The translations under genes were made by a program, and so were the position numbers. The notes beneath the pieces are model-generated. The model saw nothing but the letters and a program-made list of their open reading frames with translations. It was not told where the DNA came from and made no database searches. DNA of 64,000 nucleotides from Cotesia glomerata (Eukaryota; Arthropoda; Insecta; Hymenoptera; Braconidae), in assembly GCF_020080835.1 (NCBI RefSeq), contig NC_058167.1, forward strand, positions 2,976,659 through 3,040,658, given 5' to 3'. Numbering within the stretch: the first letter of the stretch is position 1; every line of letters starts with the position of its first letter. Below, one piece after another: positions 1-11,720 of this stretch.

Positions 1-754
1 AGGCCATCCCTGCAACTTCCCGCTCATTTTATACTTAAGCGCTCCAAATGACACATTACGAGCTCAAAAATATGATTTTTGTGTCATTTTGAGCTCTTCG
101 AGCTCAAAACTATAATAGCAGTTTAATAAAACACAATTTTTTGAATTTTCGAACCGCATTAACTTTTGAATGAATAAACCGATTTTCACGCAGTTGGCAG
201 CATTCAACGCAGTTTTAGGAGCATCATCAAGAATATTTGACTATGAATTGATCGAACAAGGAATTTCGGAGTGATTCCGAAAAAACACTTTTTTTGGTTT
301 TCTTTTGACAACGATATTCACAAACAAATCAACCGATTTCGACCGGGCTGGCAGCGATCGACGTGGTTTTCTGATTTTAAGAGCTGATTAAGTTTTGGAA
401 TCGATCGGTTAAGCCGTTTAAAAGTTACTAAAAAAAAACCATATTTAAAAAAAATTTTTCTTTGTAGTTATTTTGAGATTTTTCAAAATCTACCGGTCCA
501 AATTGTATTCAAAATCTAAGTTTGGTCAAGTCCTTTCGAACGGCGCCAACCGTGATGAAATCGGTCAAGCCGTTCAAAAGTTATAAGAGGGTTACACACA
601 TACAGACGTACGGACATCATCGTAAAAATAATCAGGAAAGCTTCTTAGGGCTTCAAAACGTCGAGATCTGTTGAAAACTCGATTTTTGCAAAACGGGGTA
701 AAACCAATAACTTCCCGATTTTTCGAAAATCATTGATTTCCTTAGCGGGAAGTT
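1..754 (-). repeat. Family A repeat, copy 1a (cut by window start)
   Basis: Minus-strand copy of the high-copy non-coding family. It starts with GGCCATCCCTGCAACTTCCCGCT-type sequence at the window edge and ends at AGCGGGAAGTT (744-754). Inside are the family's recognisable phrases: an ACCGATTTTCACGC block, a CGATCGATTCC-AAACT block and a degenerate microsatellite position (CACACATACAGACG near 594). No reading frame of note. The family has short inverted ends but no known transposase in this window, so it is probably a non-autonomous element. Confidence 0.75.
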
Positions 755-769
755 AAAAATTTTTTCAAA

Positions 770-1249
770 TCTGATTTTTTTTGGAATAAATTTAAACGGA
801 TTTACCGATCGTTTTGAAAGGAACTAATCGGATCTTAACATTGAAAAACCACGTCCATTGCCGCTGGGCTGGTCAAAATCGGTTGATTCTTTCGTGAGTT
901 ATCGTTGATGAAAAAAATCGAAGAAAATCGATTTTTCGAGTTATTCCGAAATTTTCAGTTCGATCAGTTCGTGTTCGAAAGTAAATCATCCGTAAAACTG
1001 CGTCGAATGCTACCAACCGCGTAAAAATCGGTTTATTCATTCAAAATAATTGCAGTTTGAAAATTTAAAGAATAGTGTGTTATTAATCTTCTATCAGACT
1101 TTTGAGCTCGGAGAGCTTAAAATAACACATGAATTATATTTTTCAGCTTGACAAGCTCAAAAACGTCATAAGTGCAATTTTAAGCGTTTAGGTATGGAAT
1201 TAGCGGGAAGTTGCAGGGATGGCCTTTAGGGTCAACCGTTTTCTCAAAT
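770..1249 (+). repeat. Family A repeat, copy 1b (5'-truncated)
   Basis: Plus-strand fragment abutting copy 1a tail to tail. It ends with AGCGGGAAGTTGCAGGGATG and GGCCTTTAGGGTCAACCG, the standard right end of the family. Copies 1a and 1b together form an imperfect inverted repeat of about 1.2 kb. The next 620 bases (1250-1869) are AT-rich, with no gene or repeat that I recognise. Confidence 0.75.
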
Positions 1250-1869
1250 TTTTTTTCCACTTTCAGCTATTCATAATGCAAAACACAAGAGTGCTGTATT
1301 AGTTACGACTTTTTTTGTAGTCTCTTTATAATAACTATAATAAGTATGCTTTTGGTAGTATATGAAATCATGATAGAGGCTGCAGGTCACCTTAGAAACT
1401 TCTTGCTATTTTATATAACTAAAAACGCTCAATAATATACATAATTGCAAGTAATTACTAGAATACAAAAACGCAAACACACACATAAATATCTAAAGTT
1501 TTCTTACTAATATTGTGCTACTTATTTAAAAATGTTGGCAAATTAATACATTATAAATGCGAATTTAAAGTGACAAAAATGTACAGTTTTACTTACAGGT
1601 TACAGAAAAGCATATACCTCAATTCTTGAGTGACGCACTACCACAGTATATCAATTGATATGTACATGGATATGGCATACCCGTCCATTCATAATGACTA
1701 TTTTTCCTGATTAAATCAATCGATTCGTAAAAAATTAAAAATTCTAGATATTGCCAAAAAATGAACGATAAATCTTAAAAAATCGTTAAAATATGGACTC
1801 AATCTTGAATATCTCACACTGAGTCCGCAACTTGAGGGCATACGCTTTCTGCTTAAAGCATGTGAAAAA

Positions 1870-2601
1870 AATTAGGAAAACGGTTGATTCTAAAGGCCAT
1901 CCCTGCAACTTCCCGCTAATTCTATATCAAAGCGCTTAAAATTGCACTTATGACGTTTTTGAGCTCGAAGATATAATTTGTGTATTATTTTGAGCTTTCC
2001 GAGCTCAAGGAGTTTTTTGTTCTAAGCTTTTGAGCTTAAAGAGCTCAAAAGTCTGATAGAAGTTCAATAAAACACTATTATTTAAATTTTCAAACGGCAA
2101 TTACTTTTGAATGAATAAACCGATTTTCACGCGGTTGGCAGCATTCGACGCAGTTTTTTTAAATTCTATGATATACATATAAACAAAAATTGATCAAATC
2201 AGAAATTCTGGTGTAATTCTAAAAAATCACTTTTTATCGTAAACGATAACTCACGAAGAAATCAACCGATTTTGACCGGCTTGACGGCGATCGACGTAGT
2301 TTTTTATGTTAAGAGCTGATTAGTTTTTGGAATCGATCGATAAAGCCATTTAGAAGTTATTCCAAAAAACCCACACATGAAAAAATGTTTTTTTCGTAGT
2401 TTTTTTGAGATTTCTCAAAATCTACTGGTTAAAAGTTATGGAAGGTACGCACATAAATACAGACACCATCGCGGGAATAGTCAGGGAAGCTTACTAGGAC
2501 CTCAAAGCGTCGAGATCTGATGAAAACTCGATTTTCGAAAAATGGGGTAAAACCAATAACTTCTCGATTTTCGAAAATTTTCAATTTTTTTAGCGGAAAG
2601 T
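1870..2601 (-). repeat. Family A repeat, copy 2 (nearly full length)
   Basis: Minus-strand copy beginning AATTAGGAAAACGGTTGA and ending TAGCGGAAAGT. The internal order of blocks matches copy 1a. GTGAAA occurs at both edges but lies partly inside the element, so it is a weak candidate for a target duplication. The 103-codon frame that begins on its last bases (2600-2911) has low-complexity AT-rich content and is not called as a gene. Confidence 0.75.
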
Positions 2602-3499
2602 GAAACATAAACCGAATAGTTTAACTATGGATGTAACTGTAAATGAAATTACCGAGTTTGTAGAAATGCGTCCGGTTTTATCAATAGTCCGCCCTTCTTC
2701 GCTTTGTAATAAATTCAAGATTTTTCATATTTTATGCCAACAACTCAGTAATTATTTTCTGATTAAAAACTTAATGTTGGTCAATATTGAATTTATAAAG
2801 TGTGTAACAATTAACGGACTTTTGAAGGTTTTTTTAGTTAGTAACCTTTATCTCGAGAGTATTGAACAATTTATAAGAATACTTATTAGAAAACACCCAT
2901 TTAATTTGTAATGTTTGACCAATAAGAATTCACATCAATTATAAACTGTATAAAATTACATATATTTAAATGTAATTATGGATAAGAATATATAATATTG
3001 TAATGGTATGCATAATTAAATATAATTATATAAAGTCGTTTGATAATCATTATATAAAATTGTATATAACTATATCGTCCCGTTTTTGTGTAAACCTAGT
3101 ATCTATAAAATCGTAATTTTCGGTAAATCGATAAAAACGTTTAGAGTTACTTAATTTTTATAAAAAGTTATAACTAATTTAAAATGTATGCTCTTTATTT
3201 ATCACCTTAAAAAAAATTAAACATAATTTTTGCTTACCTTGTGCGATACCTTGTTGTTATTGTCAATTTCATGTCGATACGAGTTTTCTCATCAATTACC
3301 CTAATAATTTTTTTGCACATACGAGGTTTTGATACAAAAAAAATTTTTTTTTTCTATAATTTATCGGCGAAAAATTTTGTTATGCAAGGCTTTTAATTCA
3401 TTATTATTTTAGAGTTATTAATAGAAACAAATTCATTTAATTTTGATTTAACATGTTATAAATCATGTGATTATTATTTATAATATGATTTAATAAGTA
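2602..3499. other. AT-rich intergenic or upstream intronic DNA
   Basis: No gene is seen. A phrase at 3070-3100 (ATATCGTCCCGTTTTTGTG) has an inverted, diverged partner near 6318-6346. This hints at an older inverted-repeat element around 2.95-6.4 kb that was later split by the elements at 3500-5352 and 5359-6014. A TTTTTTTCCCGGGATA motif near 6386-6398 may be its right end, but no matching left end was found. Confidence 0.4.
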
Positions 3500-5352
3500 G
3501 TAGTCTGGTAACTTATGCCTATTTTCATGACTTCTTTGAAGGGTGGTTTTTTATAGGAAAATAAAAATGAACCATCTTGAATATTTAGAGTGTTTTTATT
3601 TACATATTGAAAATATAAAAAAAATTTTATTTGAAAAAATTTAATAGTTTTTTACTATTATTATTGTCACTCGAAGTTGGAACCTCAAAAAAAATGCACG
3701 TTGGTGGCCCGGGTGATTTTAGCTCTTGATGTTATCTGAAATCAAATATTCTTGATTATTCTTAATCTATAGACATGTCATTCCGGTCGGAACTACTGAA
3801 ATTAAATTTCAAGGGTAAATAACAAAATGGCGGACTTTGAAAAAAAAGTCCTTTTATTTTAGCAAAGAAAGGGTTGTAAAATAAAAAGTTAGGGGTGAAA
3901 AAAATTCTCGTTAGTACCGACGAGAACTATACACGGAAAAAATGAAACACGACTGGTTACTGTGCTACACAAGAATGAGCGAAAATATATAAAAAAAGTT
4001 CTTAGCACATTACTAGATCATGTGTAATCAGTATCACATTGTAATAGTAGTAAAAAAACGAAACTTATTTCATTTGTAAATATTTGTAATATTAACTCAT
4101 ATTTTTATCATTATATTTATTATGATTTACAAATAGAAATCATAATATAATAAAATTAATTTATTTTTTTAAATAATAATAATTCTTTAATTTCTTAAAA
4201 ATATATTACGATATAATACGCGGTTGTATGTTTCTGAATTGTCATCAGTGACTCAAAAAAAAAACAAAATTAATAAAATTTCTTTCGAATTCTGCATATG
4301 ATCGATTAAATAGACCAGAAAAAAAAGTGTATGAACTTATGTCAATTTTTAAACTGACATTTCAAAAATAGAAATTTCACAGTTATATTATTTACATTTT
4401 TAGCAATCGAAAATAACTCCAATTTTTGTGGCAAAAAAAGCTTAAATATTTATCAACGTTCTTAAATTTTATATATATATATATATTTTTTATGAAATTA
4501 ATCATTTAAAATTCTAGTATATTTTTATATATACATTTTTCACAATAGTACAATACATTAAGTTAAATTAATAGCAAGAATATAAATAAATAAACAAAAA
4601 ATAGTTACATATTTAAACGTTTATTAAAGATTATTATTTCTAATATGAAATTTTTACAGAAAGTAAACTTATAGTAGTGAAAAATAGTTATATCCATCGC
4701 TTCATTTAGTTGGCTGTAGTCAGTCTATAATACACAGGGACAGTTCTCATTTAGCACAGGAATGATTACTGTGCTGCACGAGAATGAGAAACGTTTGTCA
4801 GGTGACTCGTTCGTACGCTTGTGCAGTACTCATACTTATTTTATATAGTAAGAGTTCTTCTGCTTACGGGAATCTCTATTGTCCTAAAAGCTAACAGCGA
4901 CTGTAAACATGAGAATCACTTGTGTTTTCAGTGTAATGTGCAACATAGGAATGGTTACTGTGTTGAAAGATACTCAGTCATATGTAAAGACGACTCATTC
5001 TTATTATCACATGATCTAGTAATGTACTAAGAACTTTTTTTATATATTTTCGCTCATTCTTGTGTAGCACAGTAACCAGTCGTGTTTCATTTTTTCCGTG
5101 TAAGTGTGTAGAACAGCCTGTTAAAATTTCAAAGCAATCGGTTCGGTAGAAAAAAAGTTAGGACCCGGGTCACCCACGTGCATTTTTTTTGAGGTTCCAA
5201 CTTCGAGTGACAATAACAATAGTAATAAACTATTAAATTTTTTCAAATAAATTTTTTTTTATATTTTCAATATGTAAATAAAAACACTAAATATTCAAGA
5301 TAATTCATTTTTATTTTCCTATAAAAAACCACCCCATAAGTTACCAAACTAC
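3500..5352. mobile_element. TA-flanked inverted-repeat element (non-autonomous), outer
   Basis: The left end GTAGTCTGGTAACTTATG (3500-3517) pairs with the right end CATAAGTTACCAAACTAC (5335-5352). Dinucleotide TA lies directly outside both ends (3498-3499 and 5353-5354). Inverted homology continues inward for about 230 bp, for example the block around 3660-3710 against 5160-5215. No transposase is encoded. The TA duplication and inverted ends fit a Tc1/mariner-type or similar MITE. A second element is nested inside it. Confidence 0.65.
3932..5100. mobile_element. TA-flanked inverted-repeat element, inner (nested)
   Basis: The left end CACGGAAAAAATGAAACACG at 3932 is mirrored by CGTGTTTCATTTTTTCCGTG ending at 5100, with TA immediately outside both ends (3930-3931, 5101-5102). 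The arms match for about 90 bp, including an AAGAATGAGCGAAAATATAT stretch. The interior repeats an AGGAATG-TTACTGTG phrase several times (4760-4975). It sits wholly within the 3500-5352 element, so it inserted later. The short frames inside it are not credible genes. Confidence 0.7.
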
Positions 5353-5358
5353 TACCTT

Positions 5359-5427
5359 AAACTTCCCGCTCAGAAAATCGAAGATTTACAAAAATCGGGA
5401 AGTTATTGGTTTTACCCCTTTTGTAAA

Positions 5428-5493
<66 letters not shown>

Positions 5494-6014
5494 GATGTAT
5501 GTAAACCTCTCATAACTTTTGAACTGCTTAACCGATTTAATCGCGGTTGGTGCCATTCGAAAGGACTTGACTGAACTTAGATTTTAAATACTATTTGGAC
5601 CGATTCGGACCGGTAAATTGTGAGAAATCTCAAAAAATCTACGAGAAAATTTTTTTTAAATGTGGTTCTTTTGGAATAATTTTTAAACGGCTCTACCGAT
5701 TAATACCAAAAACTAATCAGCTCCTAACATCAAAAAACCACGTCGATCGCTGCCAGTCCGGTCAAAATCGGTTCATTCGTTCGTGAGTTATCGTTGACGA
5801 AAGAAAGCCGAAAAAAGTGTTTTTTCGGAATTACTTTAAAATTCGAAGTTCGATCAAATCAAACTTAAAGATTCTTTATGAGGCTTAAAAAATTGTGTTG
5901 AATGCCGCCAACCGCGTGAAAATCGGTCCATTTATTCAAAAGTTATCGCGGTTTGAAAATTTAAAAAATAGTGTTGTGTCAAACTTCTATCAGACTTTTG
6001 AGCTCGAAGAGCTA
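5359..6014 (+). repeat. Family A repeat, copy 3 (3'-truncated)
   Basis: Starts with AAACTTCCCGCT and keeps the family's left half, including a long (GT)n tract at the microsatellite position. It stops at GAGCTCGAAGAGCTAAATG without the standard right end. It directly abuts the right end of the 3500-5352 element. Confidence 0.7.
5431..5490. repeat. (GT)30 microsatellite
   Basis: Uninterrupted GT dinucleotides at the position where family A copies usually carry a TG-rich tract. In copy 7 the same tract is the insertion site of an R1-clade retrotransposon; this one is empty. Confidence 0.95.
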
Positions 6015-6626
6015 AATGATATTTGTATCTATTTATATGGATAAAAAATAAATGTCAATCAATAAAATACAGTCAACTTAAGTGTGAACATGTTTACAAA
6101 CATTCAGTAATAAGACAACAACGCCATCTTAATATTTTCATCGATACTTACGGTAGATACGAGGTTTTTGAATTCGAACATGTAGATACAAGAAAAATCA
6201 AAAGCCTCTAAAAAAAATTCTATCATCATTATGAACATAGCATGTTTTTTTTAACGTTACAAGAGTGCTAAGGAGTCATTTTCGCTAAAAATCTCAATTT
6301 CGAAAAAAATGGAGTTACGAGGTTAACACAAAAAGGGGACGATATGACATTATAGATAATTATATAAAATTATGTAATAATTTTTTTCCCGGGATAAGAA
6401 TCTTTATTACGTATATTCCTAAATCCCTGCATGCAATAACATGCAGCATTATCTATGAATTTTAAAATTAGATTCTTGCCGTAATATCTATCGATTAAAT
6501 ACCTTAATATGTCTATCATTGATTTAAGTTTAATCTTGATAAATTTCATTCTATTTCAACCAATATGCTTTTTATTAATACAAGAACATACGAATGATTA
6601 ATCATCACATTACTATTTAATTTTAG

Positions 6627-6821
6627 ATGCAGTTTTCACTTGTCCAAAAAAAGATGGTCAATACGAAGATCCTGTACAATGTGATAAATACTATGATTGC
6701 GAAGACGGTATTGCAACAGAAAAGTTATGCCCAGATGGACTGGTTTTTGATCCATTAAATCGTAAAATAAATAAATGTGATCAACCTTTTAATGTTGATT
6801 GCGGGGATCGTACAGAATTAC
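6627..6821 (+). CDS. obst-A: Obstructor-A-like cuticle protein, exon with chitin-binding domain 1
   Basis: First visible coding exon of a CPAP3-type (three chitin-binding peritrophin-A domain, CBM14) secreted protein that organises chitin in the cuticle matrix. It is bounded by TTTTAG before 6627 and CGTAAGT after 6821. It starts two bases into a codon and ends one base into one. The six cysteines of a type-2 chitin-binding domain are present, with the pattern CPKKDG..QCDKYYDC..KLCPDG..KC..DC. The phrase LVFDPLNRK and the C-terminal DRTEL match my recollection of insect obstructor-A more closely than Gasp or obstructor-E. The upstream exon with the start codon and signal peptide is not recognised and probably lies to the left. 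Identity is from memory of the family; structure is read directly. Confidence 0.88.
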
Positions 6822-6883
6822 GTAAGTGAAAGTTAATCAATATGGAACATTTCGTTTAATAACTTCATCTTTAATTATTTTAG

Positions 6884-7068
6884 AACCTCCTCAGCCAAAT
6901 AAGAAATGTCCTAGAAAAAATGGATTTTTTCCTCACCCAGATAACTCAATTTGCGATGTCTTTTATAATTGCATAGATGGAGAGTCAGTCGAAATCACTT
7001 GTACAACTGGCTTGCATTTTGATGAATACTCTGGTATATGTGTGTGGCCAGATAGTGCCAATCGTCAG
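6884..7068 (+). CDS. obst-A: Obstructor-A-like cuticle protein, exon with chitin-binding domain 2
   Basis: Second visible exon, 62 bases after the first, entered through TATTTTAG. Joining the single leftover base of the previous exon gives QPPQPNKKCP, so the frame runs on cleanly. It carries five of the six cysteines of chitin-binding domain 2 (CPRKNGFF, SICDVFYNC, ITC, ICVWPD); the sixth is the GC that opens the next exon. The donor is CAG|GTTGTT, a weak match to consensus at +3 to +6. The choice is supported because it joins in phase 0 to 31554 and restores a continuous domain. The next exon is about 24.5 kb away. Confidence 0.87.
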
Positions 7069-7404
7069 GTTGTTATTAATAGCAATATTTTTTATATACG
7101 CTAAGTCCAAAAATAATAAAATATTAGGAAACTTCCGAATTAGTAAAGAGCTTATGAAAGCTGTATCTTAAGAACATGTAGTACAGTCTGATGTCGGTAT
7201 TTCAGTCTGGATGAGTGACAACAAATGCCAATTAAATATATCGATTTGTTTATTTGAAACTCATGTAAAATGCAGTGAAGGAGGTTATCAGACTAACTGA
7301 AAATACTCTAAACACTATTTAAAAAAATTAAACTAGATAATTCATTTTTGACACTGTTGCGGCTTACATAAAAGTATAGTTTCACGGAGAAAAATTAATT
7401 GTAC

Positions 7405-7515
7405 TACAGTCGACGCTCTCTGTATTGGACCCCTCTGTATTTGACCGCTCTCTGTACTTGACGCGATTCGCTCTCTGTACTTGACGCGATTCGCTCTTTG
7501 TACTTGACGATCCTG
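7405..7515. repeat. Putative Tigger-type terminal region with 23-bp subterminal repeats
   Basis: CTACAGTCGACGCTCTCTG at about 7405 resembles a Tigger/pogo end (TA followed by CAG). It is followed by direct repeats of a 23-bp unit, CTCTCTGTACTTGACGCGAT plus TCG, at 7448-7470 and 7471-7493, and a partial third copy from 7494. I did not find the inverted partner on the far side of the transposase (9.6-10.7 kb), so the right end may be lost. Role as transposase binding sites is inference. Confidence 0.5.
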
Positions 7516-8057
7516 TCTCTCACTATGATTTGTTGTCCAACCAATCAAAAAAAAATACAGTGGCGGGTATATTTAAATGCAACGGCGGGAATATTCAAAC
7601 TTCAAAAGTTACAAAGTACTTTACAAATACATGATTATTTAGTAATAACTTACAAAAAATATCAAATATCATTTTCTTTATTTATTATCATTATTATTAT
7701 TGCAATTCTTATTTTAATTTTAATAAAAAGTATTTAATATATTAAAAATACTGTAAGGTTTTCTCTTACATAATATAAAATCATATTCTATTCATTAAGT
7801 ATTTTTAAAATTATAAAGAATAAATACAGTAATGTTAAATTCAAGACAAATTTCAAATTACAACATATATTTTCTAAATTTGTAATCTAGATTATTAATC
7901 CACATAGATAAATTATTTAAAAAAATAATTTTTTTCTAATTTTCAACTTACGATATAATTTTTTTTTTTATTTGTAAATCACAAATCTGACTAACTCTTG
8001 ACTAGCTTTTTGGCAGGCATTAAATACATCTTGATTATCTCTTTTACGTTGATACCA

Positions 8058-9554
8058 TTATAAAAAAGTTTTTAATCCACTCATAGCCTCTATGAACGTA
8101 GGACAATTACCATCTATAATAGAATCATCAAACGTACAATTTTGATCATTATACGAGATTTCATCATCAAACTCTTCTTCTTCTTGATTCTCAGCAATAC
8201 ACCGGTCATCCAGAATGTCATTGTCTGACAGAAGTTGCCATCCGTTATCATCACAATCAATCTGGAGCCAGTTCTCAACTTCAGCAGGAGTACAAATTTT
8301 GAATTCTTTGATTCGTTTCATAATAGCGTAGAAGGCTTCATTTTTAGGCAAAGTAACTGGCGCTATTTCAGCACTATTATCAACAGCCAGTGGGATTAGA
8401 TTTTTCCAACAATTTCTAATATCACTGCTTGTCACTTCATCCCATGCAAGGGCACATAAATTAAATGCATCTAAGAGATTAAATGACTGGAAAAAATCTT
8501 TATTTTCAACATTATTTTCTTCTTGAAGAAGAATTTTTTCTATTAAATCATTACGGTATCGCCTTTTGAATTTTTCAATGATGCCTTGGTCTAAAGGCTG
8601 GATCAGAGATGTAACATTCGGAGGTAAAAACATAACCGTACATGATTTACATAACTTATTGAGCTCTTCAGCAGGTGGGTGACAAGCCGCATTGTCCATA
8701 ATTAAAACAATTTTCGTGTCAGGATTTTTATCTAATTCGTGTTTTTTTTTTACTTCTGGCAGAAAAATTTCGGTGTACCATGTCGTTATAATTTCACGGA
8801 TCATCCATGAATTTTCTTGGTGGATATAATGAACAGGTACATTCTTAACACCTCTTAAGCAGCGTGGTTGTGCTGATTTCCCGATAACAAGCAGAGGAAT
8901 TTCGTGCGTGCCAGAAGCATTTGTACATGCCATCACAGTCAGTCGATTCTTTGGTTTCTTAAATCCTTCAGCTTTCTTTTCTTTCCTTTGAACTAATGTA
9001 CTGTTTGGCATCATTTTCCAATAAAGTCCAGTTTCATCACAATTATAAATACAGTCAAGACTTATATCTGTTATTGTTTTAAAATTGTTGAATTTTTCTT
9101 TAAAATCCTCACTACCTTCTAAATCTGCCGACAATTTTTCGCCATGAATATGTTTGTTTTTTAATCCGTACCTCTTCTTAAACCTGGCAAGCCACCCGTC
9201 ACTTGCTGTGAAATTCTCGCTACCATTCAAACGTTTATTATATAATAAAGCTTGCTTTTTAAGAATAGTACCCGACACTGGTCGACCCATGCTTCTTTGC
9301 TGACTAAACCATTTTATCAATTTTTGATCCAATATACTCTCTTCTTGCTTCTTATAACGTTTCTTATCAATATTGCCGTTACAGGATTTTAAAACTTCCT
9401 TTGTCTGAAGAATATTATTCTCATTTTTTTTAATCCACGATACTGCTTGTTTGGAAATTTTATACTCCTCAGATTATGATTGAGGACGTTCTCCAGCCTT
9501 CAACCTCTCTATAATATTTAAGCGCTGCTCTATGGACAAAATATTTCTTTTTTT
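8058..9554 (-). pseudogene. Tigger/pogo-type transposase (DDE superfamily), one nonsense codon
   Basis: Transposase of a Tc1/mariner-superfamily Tigger-like element, a cut-and-paste DNA transposon. The longest intact part starts at 9332 and gives 424 residues: a CENP-B-type DNA-binding segment (residues 1-70, with GWLARFKKRYG), then the catalytic core with CDETGLYW (D99), IMDNAACH (D213) and PLDQGIIEKF (D248), a DDD layout normal for the group. The frame continues upstream of 9332 to a likely splice acceptor (TTTACAG) at 9555 and encodes the psq-like helix-turn-helix (LSIEQRLNIIERLKAGERP). That part is interrupted by a TAA at 9474-9476. The copy therefore cannot make a full product from this frame. 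The catalytic core itself is undamaged, which suggests recent decay. Confidence 0.88.
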
Positions 9555-9739
9555 CTGTAAATAAAAAATGTTTAGATTAGATATTAAGTAATAAAAATAA
9601 TATATTTAATTTTTTTTATGTATTATCAATCTTCAGATTAATTAAAAATCTAAAATGAATCCAACATTGAAGGACAGTAAAAATTAATGATACCGAAGTT
9701 AGCAGTCAGCTGTCAATTTTATAAATTTTTATAGTAAAT

Positions 9740-9925
9740 CAATTATAATTAAAAAATGCTTCTTAAAATTTTCACTTGTAATTTTTATTAATTTTTACAT
9801 TTGGAATTTTTTAATTAAATTATTTTTATAATCAATTATAATTAAAAAATGCTTCTAAAAATTTTCAATTGTGATTTTTATTAATTTTTACATTTGGAAT
9901 TTTTTAATTAAATTGTTTTCATAAT
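9740..9925. repeat. 93-bp tandem duplication
   Basis: Two AT-rich units beginning CAATTATAATTAAAAAATGC at 9740 and 9833, differing at a few positions. No coding content. The rest of 9555-10660 is AT-rich, and I see nothing else in it. Confidence 0.8.
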
Positions 9926-10667
9926 TTAATTGCCATAAAATTCTAAAAAAATTTTTAATGTCTGTCAACTTCAATGTCATAAAAATTGAAGTGTTGTTAA
10001 TCAAATGAACTTATTTACAGCTATTACTAAATATATATATATACATACGATATAATCGGCATTGTCTCTTCTCTAACTCCCGTAATTCTATACGGATCTC
10101 AATAAAACGTAAAATACTTATTCTTAGGATGATTTCCGAGGTTAAGTTCTAAGATGAGCTAAATCTGTCGATTAGTTTAGAAATGAGATCAATTCAAAAA
10201 TTTTCAACATTGCAAAAAATTTTCACTTTTACCTTATTTCCGTGCAATAACAATGGAACGCGACATCCTATCGGATTTCTGTAAATTGCATTTGAAAGCT
10301 TATTTAATAAGCTTCAATTTGTATACCTCATTATCAGTATAGGCCAAAAATCACCTACTTTCTCAGACAGATTTAATGAAATTTTATTTTTGCATTCGTT
10401 GTGACGTCATTGTTGCTTAATCAAACAGAAATTTATTTTTTTTTTTCGTATGCAACCCTAGTAGTATTATTATTATTCATCATGAAATCTACTTCCATTT
10501 CGGCTGCCGAATAGCCTTTTTAATTTTGCAAACATTATTTGTGATCTGATTCGGCATAATTGTATGTAAAATCACAAAAAAATATTGTAATTTATATTAC
10601 AATAATCTCAAAAAATTTAAAAAGCTTTTATTTTATTTTTACAATTTTCATTGTAAAATTACACAGT

Positions 10668-11292
10668 GCAAGGGCTTGGCTGAACTTAGATTTCGAATAC
10701 TATTTGGAACGATTCAGACCAGTAGATTTTGAGAAATCGCAAAAAAACTACAAAAAAAATTTTTTCAAAAGTGAGTTTTTGGAATAACTTTTAAACGGCT
10801 TTACCGATCGATTTCAAAAACTAATCAGCTCTTAACATAAAAAAATTACGTCGATCGCCGCCAGTCCGGTCAAAATCGGTTGATTCGTTCGTGAGTTATC
10901 GTTGACGAAAGAAAACCGAACAAAGCGTTTTTTCGGAATTGCTCCGAAGTTTTCCACTCTGTCAATATAAACTTAGAGATTTTTCATGAAGCTTAAAAAA
11001 CTGCGTCGAATGCCACCAACCGCGTGAAAATCGGTTCATTCATTCAACGGTTATTGCGATTTGAAAATCAAAAAAATAGTGTTTTATCAAACTTCTATCA
11101 AACTTTTGAGTTCGCTATTTTTTGACAAAAGCTATTTTTTGAGCTCGGAGAGCTTAAAATAGTACACAAATTGTATTTATGAGCTCGAAGAGCTCTAAAA
11201 CGTCATAAGTGCAATTTCAAGCGTTTAGGTATAGAATTGGCGGAAAGTTGCAGGGATGGCCTTCAGGGTCAACCGTTTTCCTAATTTTTATT
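10668..11292 (+). repeat. Family A repeat, copy 4 (5'-truncated)
   Basis: Begins inside the family at GTGCAAGGGCTTGGCTGAAC and runs through the CGATCGATTTC and CGCGTGAAAATCGG blocks to GGCGGAAAGTTGCAGGGATG and GGTCAACCGTTTTCC. The left half with its microsatellite is missing. Confidence 0.75.
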
Positions 11293-11306
11293 ATTATCAA
11301 TTTTTT

Positions 11307-11459
11307 AACTTCCCGCTAAGAAAATCGTAGATTTACAAAAATCGGGAAGTTATTGTTTTCACCCCGTTTTGCAAAAATCGAGTTTTCATCAAATCTCGAC
11401 GTTTTAAGGTCATAGGAAGCTTCTCTGTCTACCCCTGCGAGGTTGTCACTATGTATGTA

Positions 11460-11474
<15 letters not shown>
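11307..11474 (+). repeat. Family A repeat, copy 5 (left end only, interrupted by R1-clade element 1)
   Basis: Typical left end from AACTTCCCGCT to GAGGTTGTCAC, followed by a short (TG)n tract that runs straight into a 22-T run, the reversed poly(A) of the retrotransposon. The right half of this family copy is not present beyond the retrotransposon at 17577, so this locus was rearranged after or during insertion. Confidence 0.7.
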
Positions 11475-11490
<16 letters not shown>

Positions 11491-11720
11491 TTTTTTATAA
11501 AGGAGGTAAAATACATTTACGTATGTCAGGACTTGGTGTTGGTGCCTGGGTATGTCGGACTCAGAAGTCAATATTATTTTGCAACAATACCGACTAAACG
11601 TCCTCCTCTCTCGTTTCCCCATAGATGTTACAGGGAAGACTGGATCGGGACCGCGTTAGCATTACTTCGATCCAGTTCATGTTGTGTCTCACGACACCTA
11701 CTTCTTGTTACTACTGGTTT

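Noticed and set aside
2600..2911. 103-codon frame beginning at the edge of a family A repeat
   Set aside because: AT-driven composition, start inside a repeat, no recognisable domain or splice partner.
5431..5490. CRISPR or regulatory meaning of the regular repeat tracts
   Set aside because: Simple dinucleotide microsatellites; no spaced direct repeats of CRISPR type occur anywhere in this eukaryotic window.
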